The notes under the pieces were generated by a model. The model saw only the letters and a list, made by a program, of their open reading frames with translations. It was not told the DNA's origin and did no database searches. The position numbers and the translations under genes are program-made. This document shows positions 16,570 through 21,791 of a stretch of 63,695 bases of DNA, in pieces (position 1 is the first letter of the stretch; every line of letters starts with the position of its first letter). Source of the DNA: a virus; the IMG/VR virus record IMGVR_UViG_3300017528_000179, positions 1 to 63,695 of that record. One strand, given 5' to 3'.

Positions 16570-16702
16570 GAAACTTATCCTTGGCCCAAACGAACGGCAA
16601 CAAAATAACAATACCAGCGAGTAAGAAAAATTGGACGAGCCCATCAATCACTGGGTGCACTTCAAGAAATTGTTCCATCTCCAGCTTTTCTTGATGGTCC
16701 AC
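16553..16702 (-). CDS. Tiny membrane protein (49 aa) inside the tRNA array
   Basis: GTG 16702 has AGGAGAG seven bases upstream. The frame encodes an acidic N terminus (DHQEKLEMEQFLE) and one helix, VIDGLVQFFLLAGIVILLPF, then a charged tail. It is tightly overlapped with the 36-aa membrane protein gene. A membrane-active pair such as a minimal lysis module is possible but unproven. Confidence 0.55.
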   Translation of the reverse strand: MDHQEKLEMEQFLEVHPVIDGLVQFFLLAGIVILLPFVWAKDKFHELVG

Positions 16703-16716
16703 GGACTCTCCTAAAA

Positions 16717-16806
16717 TGGTGGAAGCGGCTGGATTCGAACCAGCTAGTGCCGCAAGGGCATCTTGTTTTACAGACAAGCACAGCCCGCCGTCTCTGCCGC
16801 ACTTCC
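16717..16806 (-). tRNA. tRNA-Tyr(GTA)
   Basis: Class II with variable arm TGCC-CTTGC-GGCA, anticodon loop CTGTAAA, acceptor GGAAGTG/CGCTTCC, encoded CCA. Confidence 0.9.
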
Positions 16807-16814
16807 ACATAAAC

Positions 16815-16888
16815 TGGAGCCGAGTGACTTAATCGAAAAGTCGCCTGTGAGGTACAAGCTCACCGTTCTACCACTAAACTAACCGGGC
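16815..16888 (-). tRNA. tRNA-Thr(TGT) with acceptor mismatch
   Basis: Anticodon loop CTTGTAC, encoded CCA, T loop TTCGATT. The acceptor GCCCGGT/ACTCGGC has C-C at 4-69 and a G-U wobble at 5-68. Confidence 0.8.
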
Positions 16889-16896
16889 TTAAAAAT

Positions 16897-16971
16897 TGGA
16901 GCTGTTGTAGAGAATTGAACTCTAGCTTATTCCTTACCAAGGAATCGTGCTACCACTGACACCACTACAGC
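16897..16971 (-). tRNA. tRNA-Thr(GGT)
   Basis: Anticodon loop TTGGTAA, T loop TTCAATT, encoded CCA. The acceptor GCTGTAG/CAACAGC has A-A at 6-67. Confidence 0.8.
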
Positions 16972-16973
16972 TT

Positions 16974-17047
16974 TGGAGCAAAGTCTGTGACTCGAACACA
17001 GGTTTCGGCTTTACGAGGGCCGCGTCGTACCGCTGGACCAACAATGC
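16974..17047 (-). tRNA. tRNA-Thr(CGT) with mismatched acceptor stem
   Basis: Anticodon loop CTCGTAA, T loop TTCGAGT, encoded CCA. The acceptor GCATTGT/ACTTTGC has U-U at 4-69 and 5-68, as in tRNA-Trp. Confidence 0.75.
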
Positions 17048-17056
17048 TTTGAAATA

Positions 17057-17130
17057 TGGAGCGACGTACCGTAATCGAAACGGTGCCTATTCCTTGGCAA
17101 GGAATCGTTCTACCACTATACCAACATCGC
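17057..17130 (-). tRNA. tRNA-Gly(GCC)
   Basis: Anticodon loop TTGCCAA, acceptor GCGATGT/ACGTCGC with one G-U, T loop TTCGATT, encoded CCA. Confidence 0.85.
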
Positions 17131-17139
17131 TTTGAAAAT

Positions 17140-17213
17140 TGGAGCGGTCTATCGGACTTGAACCGATACGAAGAGTTTGGAAAACTCCCATGCTACCATT
17201 ACATCAACACCGC
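17140..17213 (-). tRNA. tRNA-Gly(TCC)
   Basis: Anticodon loop TTTCCAA, T loop TTCAAGT, encoded CCA. The acceptor GCGGTGT/AGACCGC has G-G at 6-67. Confidence 0.85.
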
Positions 17214-17221
17214 TTTGAAAT

Positions 17222-17311
17222 TGGTTGCGGGGGCCAGATTCGAACTGGCGGTGCGCTTTCGCGTTCCTGCTTATGAGACAGGTGTCATCGGCCTGACTAG
17301 ACGACCCCACA
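17222..17311 (-). tRNA. tRNA with CAT anticodon and long variable arm (Met or modified Ile)
   Basis: Acceptor TGTGGGG/CCCCGCA, T loop TTCGAAT, anticodon loop CTCATAA. The variable region is 16 nt and holds a CGC-GAAA-GCG hairpin, which is not expected for Met or Ile tRNAs. U1-A72 also differs from elongator Met. The identity (Met, or lysidine-modified Ile) cannot be decided here. Confidence 0.75.
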
Positions 17312-17320
17312 ACTGAAAAT

Positions 17321-17396
17321 TGGTTCTGGTCGCTGGATTCGAACCAGCTACCTTCCGCTTATCGAGCGGACGCCCGTCCACATGTGCTCGACCAGA
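17321..17396 (-). tRNA. tRNA-Ile(GAT), C33 variant
   Basis: Perfect acceptor TCTGGTC/GACCAGA, T loop TTCGAAT, anticodon loop TCGATAA, which has C instead of the almost invariant U33. The D arm is irregular. CCA is encoded. Confidence 0.75.
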
Positions 17397-17406
17397 ACAG
17401 AAATTT

Positions 17407-17486
17407 TTCGGGACGGTAGCGTTTGACGCTTTCGACGGACTGATTACCGCGAGACTAGCCTTCGTTTGCCGAAGCTGACGCCCGAA
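17407..17486 (-). ncRNA. Cloverleaf-like structured RNA without tRNA signatures
   Basis: An 80-nt element closed by TTCGGG with CCCGAA encloses hairpins CTTCG-GCAAA-CGAAG and AGCG-TCAAA-CGCT plus a central arm. It has no T-loop consensus, no evident anticodon arm and no CCA. It could be a decayed tRNA or a separate small RNA. Confidence 0.4.
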
Positions 17487-17492
17487 TTAAAT

Positions 17493-17566
17493 TGGTGGAG
17501 CGCTAGGGAGTCGAACCCTATCTTGATGCGTGCAAGGCAACCGTATTCCCGTCCTACTCGCACCCC
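17493..17566 (-). tRNA. tRNA-Ala(TGC)
   Basis: Anticodon loop CTTGCAC, acceptor GGGGTGC/GCGCTCC with G-U pairs, T loop TTCGACT, encoded CCA. Confidence 0.85.
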
Positions 17567-17622
17567 ACTGAAAACAAAAGCATATTTAATCTTTGTGCCA
17601 TATTTACAATACGATTAAATAT

Positions 17623-17698
17623 TGGCAGAGCTACCCGGATTTGAACCGGGGTGAACACCTTGAAAGGGTGTCATCCTAGGCCGCTAGATGATAACTCC
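17623..17698 (-). tRNA. tRNA-Glu(TTC)
   Basis: Anticodon loop CTTTCAA, acceptor GGAGTTA/TAGCTCT, T loop TTCAAAT, encoded CCA. Canonical. Confidence 0.9.
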
Positions 17699-17710
17699 AC
17701 TGAAACTTTT

Positions 17711-17815
17711 TCGACGGCAGGGATTCGAACCCTGCGTTTGCTCCGTGTTAATAGGACCTCTGCGAACACCCTTTCGGGTAGTGCCGTGCCTTTGCCACTC
17801 AGCTTCTCACGTCGA
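17711..17815 (-). ncRNA. Oversized tRNA-like RNA (105 nt), identity unclear
   Basis: The ends form an acceptor-like stem TCGACG/CGTCGA and a perfect T arm CAGGG-TTCGAAT-CCCTG. A class II type D arm (GCTGAGTGGCAAAGGC) is present. The middle is about 25 nt too long, contains an ACCC-GAAA-GGGT hairpin, and no proper anticodon arm can be drawn. CCA is not encoded. It may be a decayed tRNA, or a tRNA-shaped RNA with another role. Confidence 0.45.
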
Positions 17816-17821
17816 AAAACT

Positions 17822-17895
17822 TGGTCGCCCTGCGGGGTATCGAGCCCCGGTTACCTGGTTGAGAACCAAGCCTCTTGCCATTAAAGGACAAGGCG
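17822..17895 (-). tRNA. tRNA-Glu(CTC)
   Basis: Anticodon loop TTCTCAA, acceptor CGCCTTG/CAGGGCG, T loop CTCGATA (atypical first base), encoded CCA. Confidence 0.8.
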
Positions 17896-17899
17896 AAAA

Positions 17900-17990
17900 T
17901 GGTAGTCAGCGTCAGAATCGGACTGACATGCAAGTCTAATCAGGACCAGAAGCGATTATAAATCGCTGCCGCGAACCATCGCAACCGACT
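17900..17990 (-). tRNA. tRNA-Ile(TAT)-like with long variable arm
   Basis: Anticodon loop TTTATAA on a perfect 5-bp stem (AGCGA/TCGCT). Acceptor AGTCGGT/GCTGACT, encoded CCA. The variable region is about 22 nt, which is abnormal for Ile, the T loop is TCCGATT (C55), and the D arm is irregular. Confidence 0.6.
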
Positions 17991-17997
17991 ATTAAAA

Positions 17998-18073
17998 TGG
18001 TACCTCGTACTGGAATCGGACCAGTCCTTCTCGGGTGTAGGCCGAGTGCATACGACCAGTTTGCTAACAAGGT
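17998..18073 (-). tRNA. tRNA-Val(TAC), C33 variant
   Basis: Acceptor ACCTTGT/ACGAGGT, anticodon loop CCTACAC with C33, T loop TCCGATT with C55, encoded CCA. The loop deviations match those of its neighbours. Confidence 0.7.
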
Positions 18074-18573
18074 ACAAAAATGGTGGGCCGCGAAAGACTT
18101 GAACTTTCACTCGTCGGATTAAAAGTCCGCTGTGCTGCATTAACACTAGCAGCCCTTAGAATTCTTCTTTCATGTGTTCTACGCCGATGGTCATTTGCAC
18201 ATCGTACATCACACTTTTTAATTTCTTCAAGTATTGACGTCCACGAATAACCCTGAGAGACCATCTTACTTACATCTTTGAACTTTTCTCCACGAACATG
18301 GTCAAAATCGAGAACAACGACGTCTGCTTCTCCACAATCAACGCAAGGATGAAAAGACAAATAGTTAAAAATTCTTTCTCTATTTAACTCTCTCAATCTT
18401 TTAGATTGACGAGCACATACTTCAGTGTGTTCCTTTCGATGAGTGCTATGATAAGTTTTATGTATATCCTTACCACAATCTCTGCAATAAGTTTGCAAGC
18501 CATCTTTCTTAGAACGATTTTTATTAAAATCCGTTTCTTGCTTATCTAAACTACAAGTATGACATCTCTTCAT
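18064..18573 (-). CDS. HNH homing endonuclease in the tRNA array (169 aa)
   Basis: An N-terminal zinc knuckle pair (CHTCSLDK and YCRDCGK) precedes an HNH nuclease core: CVDCGE near residue 80, LDFDHVRG near 92, and CANDHRRRT near 128. This is the common phage HNH layout. The domain ends near residue 134, but the frame runs on for about 35 codons through tRNA-Lys(TTT) and into the 5' end of tRNA-Val, stopping at 18064. The tail is therefore made of tRNA sequence. ATG 18573 is preceded by a leader that pairs with its ribosome-binding site. Confidence 0.85.
   Translation of the reverse strand: MKRCHTCSLDKQETDFNKNRSKKDGLQTYCRDCGKDIHKTYHSTHRKEHTEVCARQSKRLRELNRERIFNYLSFHPCVDCGEADVVVLDFDHVRGEKFKDVSKMVSQGYSWTSILEEIKKCDVRCANDHRRRTHERRILRAASVNAAQRTFNPTSESSSLSRPTIFVPC
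18081..18155 (-). tRNA. tRNA-Lys(TTT)
   Basis: Anticodon loop CTTTTAA, acceptor GGGCTGC/GCGGCCC, T loop TTCAAGT, encoded CCA. It lies wholly inside the 3' end of the HNH reading frame, on the same strand. Confidence 0.85.
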
Positions 18574-18612
18574 TGCGCCCTCCCGAAAGAGCGATGGGGA
18601 GGTTCGGGCCTC
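18574..18612 (-). promoter_or_regulatory. 5' leader with Shine-Dalgarno-sequestering hairpin (HNH gene)
   Basis: A 9-bp hairpin, ATGGGGAGG with CCTCCCCAT, is followed by a second one, CGCTCT-TTCGGG-AGGGCG, which includes the GGGAGG ribosome-binding site in its loop and 3' strand. The layout matches the leaders at 1454-1498 and 25084-25128. Confidence 0.6.
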
Positions 18613-18638
18613 CCCATTCTAATTGTACGTACAAAACT

Positions 18639-18713
18639 TGGTCGACCGCCCGTGAATTGAACACGGTCCTATCCCGTTAAGAGCGGGTAATGCTGCCGTA
18701 ACACCTGCAGTCG
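18639..18713 (-). tRNA. tRNA-Lys(CTT)
   Basis: Anticodon loop CTCTTAA, acceptor CGACTGC/GCGGTCG, T loop TTCAATT, encoded CCA. Confidence 0.85.
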
Positions 18714-18714
18714 T

Positions 18715-18894
18715 TTATGGAAATTCTTTATACTCTAAAATCACTGGACGGATTACTCCATCTCGGCAGCGCCAAACCCATCCGTCGTCGATAAGGATTG
18801 CTGTGTGCTCGCAAACATAACAGCCTTTGCACCGAGTACAACGATAGGATAAGTAATTATTATACTTGTCTCGGACGTTGCACAATTCGCACAT
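18715..18894 (-). CDS. Cysteine-rich zinc-binding protein (59 aa)
   Basis: ATG 18894 to TAA 18715. The frame encodes MCELCNVRD and CTRCKGCYVCEH, six cysteines in CxxC spacing, then a short beta-rich tail with WVWRCRDG. It resembles a small zinc-binding or rubredoxin-like fold. The stop lies one base from tRNA-Lys(CTT), so processing of the tRNA would set the mRNA end. Ribosome-binding sequence AGGTC is modest. Confidence 0.6.
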   Translation of the reverse strand: MCELCNVRDKYNNYLSYRCTRCKGCYVCEHTAILIDDGWVWRCRDGVIRPVILEYKEFP

Positions 18895-19318
18895 AAACTT
18901 TGGTCGACCTGTACCCAGGCTTTTGTAAGCTATAACTTGACAGATTCTTTCGAAGTGTCAACCCATGGCTTGACGTTCATTCCTCTAAGCCCCCACCCGA
19001 GCTTCGACGGCTTAGACTTGCCTCAGCTCCTACTTGGGGTTGCATCGAGCGTGGAGTGCCCCGACATGATTGTACACATTCATACAAATCTTTCGACTTG
19101 TACATAAACGTGCAATCGGGCCTTACCCGTCACCTTACGGTGCCTGCATCTTCCACAGCGCTCTGTCTATGATGGCCTGAAGTTCCTCGCGGGGTTCGGA
19201 CCCACGCGAACGTCTAGTCTACCAAACTTTGAACTTTCGCCCCCTGTATAGTCTTACCTGGATGTTCAAGGTACGCCTTGACGTCAGCTGACGCTTTGAG
19301 GGAGCCACCCGTTCAAAC
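18895..19318 (-). ncRNA. Gene-free, highly structured segment in the tRNA array
   Basis: This 420-nt stretch holds no convincing coding frame or canonical tRNA. On the minus strand it contains many strong inverted repeats: TACAAGTC-GAAA-GATTTGTA (8 bp, tetraloop), CTAAGCC with GGCTTAG, CACC-GTAA-GGTG, a T-arm-like CGTGGG-TCCGAAC-CCCGCG, and TTGACA with TGTCAA. The density of GNRA-type loops and long stems suggests a large structured RNA or several small ones. It could also be decayed tRNA material. Confidence 0.5.
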
Positions 19319-19395
19319 TGGACCCAGCGACAGGACTCACACCTGCTTCGCTTGTTTTGCAGACAAGTGCCTCGTTGACTTCGGCATCATCCGGG
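19319..19395 (-). tRNA. tRNA-Cys(GCA), irregular
   Basis: The anticodon loop CTGCAAA sits on a perfect stem (CTTGT/ACAAG). CCA is encoded. The T loop is TGTGAGT, without the TTC signature, and the acceptor has imperfect pairing around positions 5-7. It may be a poor or non-functional tRNA. Confidence 0.6.
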
Positions 19396-19512
19396 ATAAA
19401 AAGTTCCTGCTATGGAGTGACCTAGCGGTGCCTTCGCTGTCCCTGGTATGACCTATAAGAACTTTGGGCTTGCGGCCTACTCATTCACAGTCCTCTGTAT
19501 GGCACAGGAAAT
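19396..19512 (-). ncRNA. Structured spacer with 7-bp closing stem
   Basis: AAAGTTC and GAACTTT enclose about 50 nt containing AGCG/CGCT and repeated GGTCA/GGTCAC segments on the minus strand. There is no coding frame and no tRNA. Function unknown. Confidence 0.35.
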
Positions 19513-19598
19513 TGGTGCGGCTGGCTGGACTTGAACCAGCACGTCCCGAAGGACCTTCGATTTTAAGTCGAAGTCGTCTGCCATTCCGTCACAACCGC
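19513..19598 (-). tRNA. tRNA-Leu(TAA)
   Basis: Class II with variable arm TCC-TTCGG-GA, anticodon loop CTTAAAA, acceptor GCGGTTG/CAGCCGC, encoded CCA. Canonical. Confidence 0.9.
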
Positions 19599-19604
19599 AA
19601 AATC

Positions 19605-19748
19605 TTTGATGCGTCCACCCTCGTCGCAACTTACTATCAGAAGCAGAGCGCTAGATTCTAAGTCTTGCGTTCAATGTCTGAGCCAGCGGTGGCAATCAGC
19701 GCGGTCAGCTTAGACTGGCCATGTAGCACCTTGCGGTGCCGCATCAAA
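19605..19748 (-). ncRNA. Structured RNA candidate with 9-bp closing stem
   Basis: TTTGATGCG and CGCATCAAA close a 144-nt segment between two Leu tRNA genes. Inside are GCACC-GCAA-GGTGC and a GGCCAGTCTAAGCTGACC element on the minus strand. A 28-codon frame overlaps it but has no ribosome-binding site. The long perfect closing stem argues for a discrete RNA. Confidence 0.45.
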
Positions 19749-19750
19749 CT

Positions 19751-19839
19751 TGGTCGCCCACCCCGGACTTGAACCGGGACGCCTTCTTGAGGGCACTCGC
19801 TCTTGAGGCGAGCGCGTCTGCCTATTCCGCCAGCAGGCG
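19751..19839 (-). tRNA. tRNA-Leu(CAA)
   Basis: Class II with variable arm GCCCTC-AAGAAGGC, anticodon loop CTCAAGA, acceptor CGCCTGC/GTGGGCG, encoded CCA. Confidence 0.88.
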
Positions 19840-19847
19840 ACATAAAA

Positions 19848-19923
19848 TGGAGGAATTGCACGGACTCGAACCGTGATTACAGCCTTCGCAGGGCTGAGCC
19901 TTGTCCTGTTAGACGACAACTCC
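19848..19923 (-). tRNA. tRNA-Arg(GCG)
   Basis: Anticodon loop CTGCGAA on CAGCC/GGCTG, acceptor GGAGTTG/CAATTCC, T loop TTCGAGT, encoded CCA. Confidence 0.9.
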
Positions 19924-19928
19924 AAAAA

Positions 19929-20004
19929 TGGAGGGCTCGCACGAACTCGAATCGTGATAATCGGTTTCGAAGACCGATGCCTTGTCCTATTAGACGACAA
20001 GCCC
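19929..20004 (-). tRNA. tRNA-Arg(TCG)
   Basis: Anticodon loop CTTCGAA, acceptor GGGCTTG/CGAGCCC, T loop TTCGAGT, encoded CCA. Its D arm closely resembles that of tRNA-Arg(GCG), suggesting duplication. Confidence 0.9.
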
Positions 20005-20077
20005 TTAAACTTGAGTACTCGCCGCGAGAACAACGTAGCACGACGTTCGACGGCGTATCCTGACCCGCCTAGAAGAT

Positions 20078-20153
20078 TGGAAGGCCCGCTCGGACTCTAA
20101 CCGAGATAGTCGCCTTAGAAGTGCGACGTCCTGTACGATTGAACGACAGGCCC
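20078..20153 (-). tRNA. tRNA-Arg(TCT)
   Basis: Anticodon loop CTTCTAA, acceptor GGGCCTG/CGGGCCT, encoded CCA. The T loop TTAGAGT lacks C56. Confidence 0.8.
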
Positions 20154-20158
20154 AAAAT

Positions 20159-20241
20159 TGGTAGCCCAGGTGGGACTTGAACCCACAATCCTTGCGGCGG
20201 CAGTTTCTAAGACTGCTACGTATGCGTTCCGTCACTAGGCT
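20159..20241 (-). tRNA. tRNA-Leu(TAG)
   Basis: Class II with a CGCCGCAAGG-type variable arm, anticodon loop CTTAGAA, acceptor AGCCTAG/CTGGGCT, T loop TTCAAGT, encoded CCA. Confidence 0.88.
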
Positions 20242-20837
20242 ACAGAAAATTAATAGGCACGCTAGTCAGATTGTAGGTGACGTCGAGTTATGCCTTTATC
20301 TCGATGACCATCTGAAAAGCTACAGGTTGTTGACCGGCGCTCTACCATTAAGCTAAGTGCAGCCGAAGCCACACGCGGGACTTGAACCCGCACCTCCGGT
20401 CTCTTCCGCCTGCCAGTTATTCATGCAGGGCTTAAATCCGGGCGGATACAAAGCCTCCGCCGGGGCTTATCCCGCTCGTGGGCGGGTGAATCAGTCTGTC
20501 CCTTACCAGCATGCGAGACTCGCTCGTCCGGGTGCGACCCAAAGGCGATTAACTGATTCTGTTCTAGAACATCGTTTGCTTATCTGTTATACTCATTGGC
20601 CTGAGTTGGTACATTTTAAGACTGTACTGTGGTCTGCAATTTTAGGCCGTTGCTGGGGCCATCAATCGACATGGCTTGACTGAATTCTGAGATATGCTCT
20701 CAGTTTATTTCAGCTGATACCATCATTGCCTGTGCTCAAAAAGAGCGAGCCGATTGTTACTCGACTTACGCCCCATTTAAGGAACAGCGAGATAATTTCG
20801 AGCCGTTACGCGCCTTCGGCGGTGTACTCGAAAAAGA
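20242..20837 (-). ncRNA. Large gene-free ornate structured region (about 590 nt)
   Basis: No coding frame or full tRNA is found. The region is packed with perfect inverted repeats (plus-strand view): GAATCAGT with ACTGATTC enclosing CGAG/CTCG and GGGT/ACCC hairpins, CCCGC/GCGGG, ACTCA-TTGGCC-TGAGT, GGCC/GGCC, nested CTGAA(CTGAG-CTCAG)TTCAG, GCTC-AAAAA-GAGC, CGCC-TTC-GGCG. The minus-strand 3' part has a T arm (GCGGG-TTCAAGT-CCCGC) with no matching acceptor or anticodon arm, and a tRNA-like 5' half beside it. Size and location next to phage tRNAs recall the GOLLD and ROOL classes of large phage RNAs, but identity is not shown. Confidence 0.55.
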
Positions 20838-20927
20838 TGGTCGGGCTGCGAGGAATTGAACCTCGAAGGGCTTGTAGCCACCTGCTTCCGAAGCAGGACC
20901 GCTGCCAGATTACGGAACTACAACCCG
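20838..20927 (-). tRNA. tRNA-Pro(CGG) with long variable arm
   Basis: Anticodon loop TTCGGAA on CCTGC/GCAGG, acceptor CGGGTTG/CAGCCCG (C1-G72 as in Pro tRNAs), encoded CCA. The variable region is about 15 nt with a GGCT-ACA-AGCC hairpin, which is not normal for Pro. Confidence 0.8.
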
Positions 20928-20934
20928 ATTAAGA

Positions 20935-21023
20935 TGGTCGAGATGGAAGGATTTGAACCTCCAAGGCGTTGCCGCACTGGTTTCCAAAACCAGACCGCTA
21001 CCAAGTTACGGACCTACACCTCG
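20935..21023 (-). tRNA. tRNA-Pro(TGG) with long variable arm
   Basis: Anticodon loop TTTGGAA on CTGGT/ACCAG, acceptor CGAGGTG/CATCTCG, encoded CCA. The variable region of about 14 nt (GGC-AAC-GCC) is again class II-like. Confidence 0.8.
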
Positions 21024-21034
21024 ACAGAAAACTA

Positions 21035-21111
21035 TGGGGTGACCCATGGGGCTCGAACCCATTATAGCCAGATTCACAGTCTAGCACGTCACCTGTTTCG
21101 TCTGAGCCACC
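21035..21111 (-). tRNA. tRNA-His(GTG)
   Basis: Anticodon loop CTGTGAA. It has the histidine hallmark of an extra G at -1 opposite C73, acceptor GTGGCTC/GGGTCAC, encoded CCA. Confidence 0.88.
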
Positions 21112-21236
21112 ATTGAAATCGAGCAAAGTTTATAATTTTCACAGCACAAGCAACTATGCGTTGCAAACGGCTGCGCCTAAGTTACCATCCCCGACTTGAC
21201 CTCTGCTAACATTCGGGTACTCTACTTAGTTAGAAC

Positions 21237-21333
21237 GGGTCGGGCTGGCTTCGAACCCAGCATGGCTTCGTTAAAAGCGAAGTATCTTGCCTGAGGGCCT
21301 GGGCTGCCGCTGTACCCTTTAGATGACCGACTT
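21237..21333 (-). tRNA. tRNA-Lys(TTT)-like with large D-loop insertion
   Basis: Anticodon loop CTTTTAA on a perfect CTTCG/CGAAG stem. The D stem ATCT/AGAT closes a loop of about 33 nt rather than 8-11. The first two acceptor pairs are A-C, the T loop has 8 nt, and CCA is absent. It is the first gene after the array promoter, whose predicted start coincides with its 5' end. It duplicates the anticodon of the gene at 18081. Confidence 0.5.
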
Positions 21334-21337
21334 GAAG

Positions 21338-21366
21338 AGTCTCTCATAACACCGATTCTTTGTCAA
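21338..21366 (-). promoter_or_regulatory. Putative promoter of the tRNA array
   Basis: On the minus strand TTGACA (21366-21361), 17 bp and GAGACT (21343-21338). The -10 is weak, but the -35 is perfect and the predicted start falls at the first array gene. Confidence 0.5.
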
Positions 21367-21384
21367 GTGTTATTTTGAATTATT

Positions 21385-21555
21385 TTAAAGCTTGGCTTTT
21401 ACCGCTGCTACCAACGACGCTACCTCGGCGACTGCCGAGCCCTCTGCCTTGGCAAGTTCGGCCTTGACTGCGACTAGCTTGCTGGCATTCTTAATTCTTC
21501 CAAGCCCGAAACCTGCTGCTCCTGCGACTGCTAATGCTGCGAGTGCTAGAATCAT
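21385..21555 (-). CDS. Small membrane protein (56 aa)
   Basis: ATG 21555 follows GGAGCTAT; TAA is at 21387-21385. The first 19 residues (ILALAALAVAGAAGFGLG) form a membrane helix, and the rest is an Ala/Lys/Glu-rich amphipathic helix. It is probably an anchored coiled-coil protein. It is the last gene of the 21.4-25.1 kb leftward operon, ahead of the array promoter. Confidence 0.6.
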   Translation of the reverse strand: MILALAALAVAGAAGFGLGRIKNASKLVAVKAELAKAEGSAVAEVASLVAAVKAKL

Positions 21556-21563
21556 ATAGCTCC

Positions 21564-21791
21564 TTACGTCGTCTTAACTTTTTCCTGCCCGCCAAGCTTA
21601 GGATTACTTTCCATCAATTGTTCAGGCGTGTAAACATTCTTATCAATTCGCTGTGTGTCGGACTTCAATAGCTTCGCTGGGTCTGTTACACCTTGCATCG
21701 GGTCGGGCGTCTCTACTCGCTGCATGCCCTTGCCCATCGTAATCTTTGGGCCCTTTCGTGCCTTATGTGGTAATGAATAATCGTTTGGCAT
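21564..21791 (-). CDS. Small basic hypothetical protein (75 aa)
   Basis: A Lys/Pro/Met-rich soluble protein with no known motif. Its start overlaps the neighbouring stop by one base, supporting operon membership. Confidence 0.6.
   Translation of the reverse strand: MPNDYSLPHKARKGPKITMGKGMQRVETPDPMQGVTDPAKLLKSDTQRIDKNVYTPEQLMESNPKLGGQEKVKTT

Noticed and set aside
15491-17316. Many 60-100 codon plus-strand frames opposite the tRNA genes
   Set aside because: They are antisense to tRNAs. Repeated peptides such as DSNRTTY-like strings come from T-loop complements, not from coding.
20242-20360. A tRNA-Val(AAC) at the left part of the ornate region
   Set aside because: A D arm and possible GTT-reading loop are present, but the acceptor is not closed and there is no T arm. 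It is described within the structured region instead.
18895-20837. tmRNA or RNase P RNA in the array
   Set aside because: No tag frame, no tmRNA 5' consensus, and none of the conserved RNase P core sequences could be found.
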